NCBI GenBank assembly: GCA_015711825.1
Contig: JACVJD010000007.1
Span: 1-46,133 of the forward strand
Length of the DNA stretch: 46,133 bases
Reading direction: 5' to 3'
DNA from: Candidatus Solincola daggyaiensis
Lineage (GTDB): Bacteria > Actinomycetota > Geothermincolia > Geothermincolales > RBG-13-55-18
A model generated the notes under the pieces. That model had not been told where the DNA came from, did no database searches, and saw only the letters and a program-made list of their open reading frames with translations. A program made the translations under genes and the position numbers. Of the stretch, positions 42,303 to 46,133 are shown in pieces; within the stretch, counting starts at the first letter, position 1, and each line of letters begins with the position of its first letter.

Positions 42303-43100
42303 TCATATCTCCAGGAAGCCGCTCCCCAGCACCGCGGCCTCCACCGCCTGCAGGGCTTCGCAATCCGGGAGCTCCAGGAAACTCCTGGCAGAGGAGTCGA
42401 ACGATCTGACCGCATCGTCCTCGGGCACCCAACCGAGCAGGGGGAGCTCGCTGCGCGAGGCCAGGGAGCGCGCCTCGCGCTCGTCCCGGGCGCGGTTTAT
42501 CAGCAGCCCCAGACGGCGGTAGTTCACCGCTTCCTCCGCCACTTTTCGTATGGTTTCGGCCACGTTCAGGCTCTTGGGCGTGGGGTCGCATACCAGCATG
42601 AGGTGGCTCACGGAACGCATCACCCGTCGGTTGACCTGCTCGACGCCGGCTTCGGCGTCGATGAGGGTGAGATCGAAATGTCCCGACAGGGTCTCGATGG
42701 CCTCGCGCAGCAGGGTGTTGAGCTGGCAATAGCAGCCCTCGTCCTCGGGGCGCCCCACCGATAAAAAGCCCAGCCTGCCGTTCTGGCTCACCGCCTCCAT
42801 GAGTTTGTAGTCCACCGACGCCGCGAGGTCCAGGCTGTCCGTGGCGTGCTCCCGCACCGTGGAGACGATCTCCTTGCGGATGTCGTTAACGGTGCGCTCC
42901 GGGAAGATGCTCATGGCCATGCCTAAACCCACCGCGGGGTCGGCGTCCACCAGGAGCACGCGTGTGTCGCCGCGTCGGGAGAACAGGCGGGCCAGGAGGG
43001 CGGAGACGGTCGTCTTGCCCACCCCTCCCTTGCCGCATACCGCGAGCACGGTGTTACCGAGCTCCTTGCCCTCCTGGTGATGGTGATCTCCCAATATCAT
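42303..43100 (-). CDS. CooC/AcsF-type MinD-family ATPase
   Basis: A 265-aa P-loop ATPase of the deviant Walker-A (SIMIBI) class: VCGKGGVGKTTVSALLARL (about 22-40), VLLVDADPAVGLGMAM, LTLIDAEAGVEQVNRRV and LLINRARDEREA. The DAEAGxEH-like segment with DPxPxSL following is typical of CooC/AcsF, which insert nickel into CO dehydrogenase or acetyl-CoA synthase. No carbonyl dehydrogenase gene is in view. ATG 43100 is preceded by GGAAAGG; a GTG at 43049 would give a shorter N-terminus. Third gene of the minus-strand operon. Confidence 0.8.
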   Translation of the reverse strand: MILGDHHHQEGKELGNTVLAVCGKGGVGKTTVSALLARLFSRRGDTRVLLVDADPAVGLGMAMSIFPERTVNDIRKEIVSTVREHATDSLDLAASVDYKLMEAVSQNGRLGFLSVGRPEDEGCYCQLNTLLREAIETLSGHFDLTLIDAEAGVEQVNRRVMRSVSHLMLVCDPTPKSLNVAETIRKVAEEAVNYRRLGLLINRARDEREARSLASRSELPLLGWVPEDDAVRSFDSSARSFLELPDCEALQAVEAAVLGSGFLEI

Positions 43101-43139
43101 CCCGCCTTTCCGTGCCCGGTGTTGAAAGCGAAAAGGCGT

Positions 43140-43886
43140 TCACGGCTCCCGCGAAGCGCCTCCGCCGCCCCCCTCGCCTTTCTCCTTTTGCAGCCGGTCG
43201 CGTATCTGGCGCAGCTCCACTACGCTGTCGCAAACCTCCAGATATTCGCATTCCTCGCAGTCGAAGTTCATCTCCTCGTACATCTTTATCAGCGCCTCGA
43301 CGATGTCCATGACCATGTCCGCGGGGTCGGCCAGCTTCTCGATATCCTCGCGGGAGGAGGTGACCAGCAGCACCTCTGCGGCGTTCACATAGGGCAGTTG
43401 CTTGACCGCCTGGATGAGAGCGCTTCCCAGCATCTGGGCGCTGAAACCCGCCTCCAGCGCTTCCTTGCCGATGCGGCACCACACCGACTGCCTGCCGGGG
43501 AAGACCCTGGTCATGAAGCCCCGCAGCCTGAGGTTGTAGGTGGCGTCGCGCAGGTCGCGGTAGCAGTCGTACTCGTCGCTGAACTCCCCACCCACCATGA
43601 CCACCTGGGCGTAGGGTAGGCTTGAGGAGGGGGCCTCCCGGAAGTCCGGCCCCACCAAGACGATGCGGCCGTCGTTCACCATGCCGTCCGAGTCCCAAAG
43701 CAGGAGGGACCGCGAGGCCATACCGGGGTTCCCCAGCTCCAGGCCGGTGTCCTCGCTCAGGATGACCTGGGTGTTTTGGGCGCGCGGCAACACGTGGGTG
43801 AAGGGGAGGAGCCTCGCCTCGCCTGATGCCAGTTTGCCCTCCATGAAAGCGCGTATCTCCTCCAGGGGGCGGTCGAAGAGTCCCAA
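43140..43886 (-). CDS. Acetyl-CoA synthase (CdhC/AcsB)-like middle-domain protein with C-terminal cysteine motif
   Basis: About 248 aa. From memory the central part parallels the ferredoxin-like second domain of acetyl-CoA synthase: DGRIVLVGPDF, YAQVVMVGGEF, LRLRGFMTRVF, QSVWCRIGKEALEAGF, ALIQAVKQLPYVNAAEVLLVT. The A-cluster domain that should follow is absent; instead there is CEECEYLEVC (Cys210, 213, 219), able to hold an iron-sulfur cluster, and a charged tail. It therefore cannot be a complete synthase. TTG 43886 is chosen because AGGAGG (43892-43897) is 5 bases upstream. It lies between activase and CooC-like genes in one operon. The homology claim is recalled, not computed. Confidence 0.6.
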   Translation of the reverse strand: MGLFDRPLEEIRAFMEGKLASGEARLLPFTHVLPRAQNTQVILSEDTGLELGNPGMASRSLLLWDSDGMVNDGRIVLVGPDFREAPSSSLPYAQVVMVGGEFSDEYDCYRDLRDATYNLRLRGFMTRVFPGRQSVWCRIGKEALEAGFSAQMLGSALIQAVKQLPYVNAAEVLLVTSSREDIEKLADPADMVMDIVEALIKMYEEMNFDCEECEYLEVCDSVVELRQIRDRLQKEKGEGGGGGASREP

Positions 43887-43887
43887 G

Positions 43888-44658
43888 TCAATCCTCCTCC
43901 GACGAAAGGGCGGCGCCCACCGCTGCCGCCATTTGAGGGTCCAAGGGGAAGGGCACGTACCCGACATCCAGGCGCCTGCGCGCCAGCTCCACTACCGTGC
44001 CGACCTTCGCTACCCCTCCCGTGAAGGTGTAACGGTTGCCCATACCGAAGCGCCTTGCCTGGGAGGCTACGATGCGTGCCACCGCGTCGCAGAGCCCGGC
44101 CACGATGTCCTGGGGTGCCTCCCCGTTGTTGACGTGGGTGATGACCTCGCTTTCCACGAAGACTCCGCACTGGGAGCTGATGGAAACCTGTTTTGTGGCC
44201 CTAGACGCCTGATCATCGATGCTTTCCACCGGCACGCCCACCGCATTGCTCATCACCTCGAGGAAGCGGCCGGTGCCGGAAGCGCACTTGTCGTTGCGCA
44301 TGAAGTCCAGCACGTTTCCTTCCTCATCCAGCAGAAGCGAGGTGATGCTCTGGCCGCCGATGTCCACCACCAGGTCTACCTCGGGGAGAAAACACCGCGC
44401 CGCCCAGGCGATGCAGGCTATCTCGTCCTCGAGGAAAGACGCTTCCGTTACCAGCTCGGCGCCGCTGCCGGTGGCCACGATACCGTCCAGGGAGTCGCGT
44501 TCCAGGCCGGCGTCGGCGCAGGTCTCCTCGATGAGCTCGTCGATCTTGGAGGCGATGTCGCCGGTGGTGGCGACGATCCTGGCAGCGAGCAGGCGCTCGC
44601 CCTCCAACACCACCGCCTTGGTGAACAGGCTGCCGACGTCGCAGCCCATGCTCTTCAT
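43888..44658 (-). CDS. BadF/HgdC-type ASKHA ATPase (reductive activase)
   Basis: A 256-aa ATPase of the acyl-CoA dehydratase activase family. Phosphate-1 loop GCDVGSLFTKAVV, VVDIGGQSITSLLL, and the two conserved cysteines that ligate the dimer-bridging [4Fe-4S] cluster: Cys125 in KCASGTGRF and Cys164 in SQCGVF. The adenosine motif is FTGGVAKVG. Relatives drive ATP-dependent electron transfer to benzoyl-CoA reductase, 2-hydroxyacyl-CoA dehydratase or double-cubane proteins. No such dehydratase is nearby, so its partner may be the next gene. ATG 44658 (or 44649) follows AGGGAGGGAAGG. First gene of the operon. Confidence 0.85.
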   Translation of the reverse strand: MKSMGCDVGSLFTKAVVLEGERLLAARIVATTGDIASKIDELIEETCADAGLERDSLDGIVATGSGAELVTEASFLEDEIACIAWAARCFLPEVDLVVDIGGQSITSLLLDEEGNVLDFMRNDKCASGTGRFLEVMSNAVGVPVESIDDQASRATKQVSISSQCGVFVESEVITHVNNGEAPQDIVAGLCDAVARIVASQARRFGMGNRYTFTGGVAKVGTVVELARRRLDVGYVPFPLDPQMAAAVGAALSSEED

Positions 44659-44821
44659 CCTTCCCTCCCTTGGCGCATCCCCTGCTTTGGCGTAATGAGC
44701 CCGGCACGCGCGCCGCCGCTTATCTCCGGGCCGAAAAGCGTGCCCGCGGCGCGGCGATGTCGCTTTGCGGAGGCAACCATCCGTACTTTTTATGATTCTA
44801 TGTTCGCACGCAAAGCGCTAC

Positions 44822-44857
44822 AAGGGGGTATTCCCCCTTAAAAACGGGTATTAACCC
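44822..44857 (-). terminator. Weak minus-strand terminator(s) between AIM24 and activase genes
   Basis: Reading leftward, GGGT/ACCC (44846-44857) is followed by a TTTTT run (44840-44844) and then a second hairpin, AAGGGGG/CCCCCTT (44822-44839). The stems are short, so confidence is limited. Confidence 0.4.
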
Positions 44858-44905
44858 CCGGGGAGAGCGGATCCCAGAGCCCCGGTATCGGCTGCGTGCA
44901 ATGCA

Positions 44906-44936
44906 GGGGATCGACGGCGTTTAACCGTCGATCCCC
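44906..44936. other. Perfect 12-bp hairpin after the AIM24 gene
   Basis: GGGGATCGACGG (44906-44917) pairs with CCGTCGATCCCC (44925-44936), loop CGTTTAA. No T tract follows on either strand. It sits 14 bases after the AIM24 stop and probably protects or ends that transcript. Confidence 0.55.
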
Positions 44937-44950
44937 GGGGCGAGCGGATC

Positions 44951-45925
44951 TTAGCGCCCCAGTACCCCCCCGAGGATGCCGCCTGCGGGACCGCTTCCGC
45001 CGCTCTTAGGGTCCTGCAGGGAGGTCTTGGGCGCCTCCTCGCTGGGTTGCACCACCACGAAGCCGTTTCCCTGGAAGGCGAGCTGGAAGAGCTCGCCGTG
45101 GGCGGAGCCGAAAATTCCCCTCAAGCTGCTGAGGTTGGCGTCCACATGCACGGTGGGGTTTAGCCCCGCCGACCAGGCGATGGTGGCGTTGGGGTCGGTG
45201 TAGGTGGGCTGGTCGGGAGTCACCTTGAGGGTCATGGGTTCTCCCTTGGAGATCAGGGCCAGGTAGCCGGTGCCGCTAAGTGCCACCGTCCACAGCCCGC
45301 CGCCCAACATACCCGCGGCGCTCTTGATCATCACGATGTCCCAGGAGATGCTGGGGCTGAAGGCGAGAAGGTTCAGCGCCTCCACGGTGATGCTCTCGTT
45401 GTTGAGGTAAAGGAGCACGATATCGTTTGAGGCGTCGGCGAGAAAGAGGTCGCCGGTTCCCTGGCAGAGCATGAGGGTGAAAGACTCGCCGGAGACGGCT
45501 TTCTTCATCCACTTGGCCGCGCCGCCGCTCCCCTGGCGGGTGAAGCTTATCTGCCCCTGGTAGGCGATCATGGACCCCGCCTTGGCCAGCACCGAACCCC
45601 CGGAGGCGGCCATGTTCACGCGCAGCAGCTTCTTGCTCTGGAGGTTGAAGGCGTTGGGGCTCTCCACCTCCATGGATTCCTTCACCAGTTGCGCCAGGGT
45701 GGTGGGGGCCAGTTCCTCGGAGAAGGGCACACCCGCGCCGGAAGCAGCTGTCGCCGGGGCTTGGGGCGGCGCGGACGTCGGCGCCGCCTGGGGCGGGGGA
45801 GCGGCCTGCTGGGGGGGATTTTGCGGTGGCGTGGCGGTGCTCGCGGCGCCCGCAAGCGCCTGGCCGCAAAAACGGCAGAAGGCCGCGCCGTCGGCGTTTT
45901 CCTGGCCACAGTTGGGACAGAACAT
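44951..45925 (-). CDS. Zinc-ribbon and AIM24-domain protein
   Basis: A 324-aa protein. The N-terminus is a double-cysteine zinc ribbon (Cys3, 6, 17, 20: FCPNCGQ and FCRFCGQ). A Pro/Ala/Gln-rich linker (about 27-68) leads to an AIM24 (TraT/tryptophan-attenuator-like beta) domain covering most of the rest, with MAASGGSVLAKAGSMIAYQG, GTGDLFLADASND and GTGYLALISKG. AIM24 proteins in bacteria are mostly uncharacterised. ATG 45925 follows AGGAGGT (45932-45938) by 6 bases, better than an upstream ATG at 45955. The Gly-rich C-terminus ends in GGILGGVLGR. Confidence 0.85.
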   Translation of the reverse strand: MFCPNCGQENADGAAFCRFCGQALAGAASTATPPQNPPQQAAPPPQAAPTSAPPQAPATAASGAGVPFSEELAPTTLAQLVKESMEVESPNAFNLQSKKLLRVNMAASGGSVLAKAGSMIAYQGQISFTRQGSGGAAKWMKKAVSGESFTLMLCQGTGDLFLADASNDIVLLYLNNESITVEALNLLAFSPSISWDIVMIKSAAGMLGGGLWTVALSGTGYLALISKGEPMTLKVTPDQPTYTDPNATIAWSAGLNPTVHVDANLSSLRGIFGSAHGELFQLAFQGNGFVVVQPSEEAPKTSLQDPKSGGSGPAGGILGGVLGR

Positions 45926-45996
45926 CTTCCTACCTCCTTTATTTGTGGAGCCCATGCAGAAAAAAGAAGCACACCGAAACTCTTAACCTTTCCCGA

Positions 45997-46002
45997 TTAT
46001 AA
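45997..46002 (-). promoter_or_regulatory. -10 element (TATAAT) for the AIM24 gene
   Basis: A perfect TATAAT on the minus strand, 72 bases before the start codon; a weak TTATGA lies 18 bases upstream. A GC hairpin (CCGGCGG/CCGCCGG, about 46071-46097) farther right may be the terminator of a gene outside the window. Confidence 0.4.
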
Positions 46003-46133
46003 GCCAACGCAAAGTGATTTCATAACCTCATGCAGGAGAGAGTGAAGCGAAGCGCTTATGGGCGAAGAGTCCGGCGGCGGCGGATAAACCGCCGGCCTAC
46101 CGCGTCAGGAGCGTATGGACCTACTTCCTATCG

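Noticed and set aside
43887-43967. 27-codon N-terminal extension of the acetyl-CoA-synthase-like protein
   Set aside because: Lies inside the activase coding region, Arg/Trp-rich, and the SD supports TTG 43886.

Overview
This 46.1 kb stretch is high-GC bacterial chromosome with dense genes, frequent GTG and TTG starts, purine-rich Shine-Dalgarno (SD) sites and many 1-14 base gene overlaps. The gene set points to a deep-branching, probably anaerobic Actinomycetota lineage. It includes a complete dcw cluster with a meso-diaminopimelate-type MurE, a class E-like sortase, an LCP-type envelope protein, and secreted WFFAEGYTG-type repeats. Activase- and CooC-type ATPases are also present. The lineage call is an inference from gene content; no marker-gene comparison was possible. 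No insertion sequence, prophage or CRISPR array was seen.

Layout. (1) 1-5722: a small unknown protein, HisC, a D-2-hydroxyacid dehydrogenase, and two adjacent GT-A glycosyltransferases; the second resembles glycerate/phosphoglycerate glycosyltransferases. (2) 5723-23990: a regulatory region with a perfect dyad and an array of TGGNN boxes at exact 10-bp spacing. Then mraZ-rsmH-ftsL-ftsI-murE-murF-mraY-murD-ftsW-murG-murC-murB-ddl-ftsQ, and after a promoter and long leader, ftsZ and a terminator. These genes build lipid II and the division septum. (3) 24012-28494: a radical SAM/DUF2344 pair, an RNase E/G family nuclease and a sortase. (4) 28495-31174: a long noncoding region carrying a clear cyclic-di-GMP-I (GEMM) riboswitch and a terminator. 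Downstream is a secreted CAP-domain protein with about four 105-residue repeats. (5) 31321-38716: rplU-rpmA-obg-proB-proA-nadD-LCP-rsfS, combining ribosome assembly, proline and NAD synthesis and an envelope protein. (6) 38727-40311: tRNA-Ala(GGC) with a near-ideal promoter and terminator, a lipoprotein, and a noncoding region of direct repeats ending at a strong promoter. (7) 40440-46000: an acyl-CoA ligase, then three minus-strand genes (ASKHA-type activase, a protein resembling the middle domain of acetyl-CoA synthase, a CooC-like ATPase), then a zinc-ribbon/AIM24 protein.

The most unusual item is the three-gene minus-strand operon at 42303-44658. It joins a reductive-activator ATPase with two cluster cysteines, a stand-alone acetyl-CoA-synthase-like domain ending in a C-x2-C-x5-C motif, and a CooC/AcsF-type nickel-insertion-like ATPase. 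Together they look like an undescribed metallocentre assembly or activation module. The best regulatory item is the riboswitch in front of the CAP-repeat protein.
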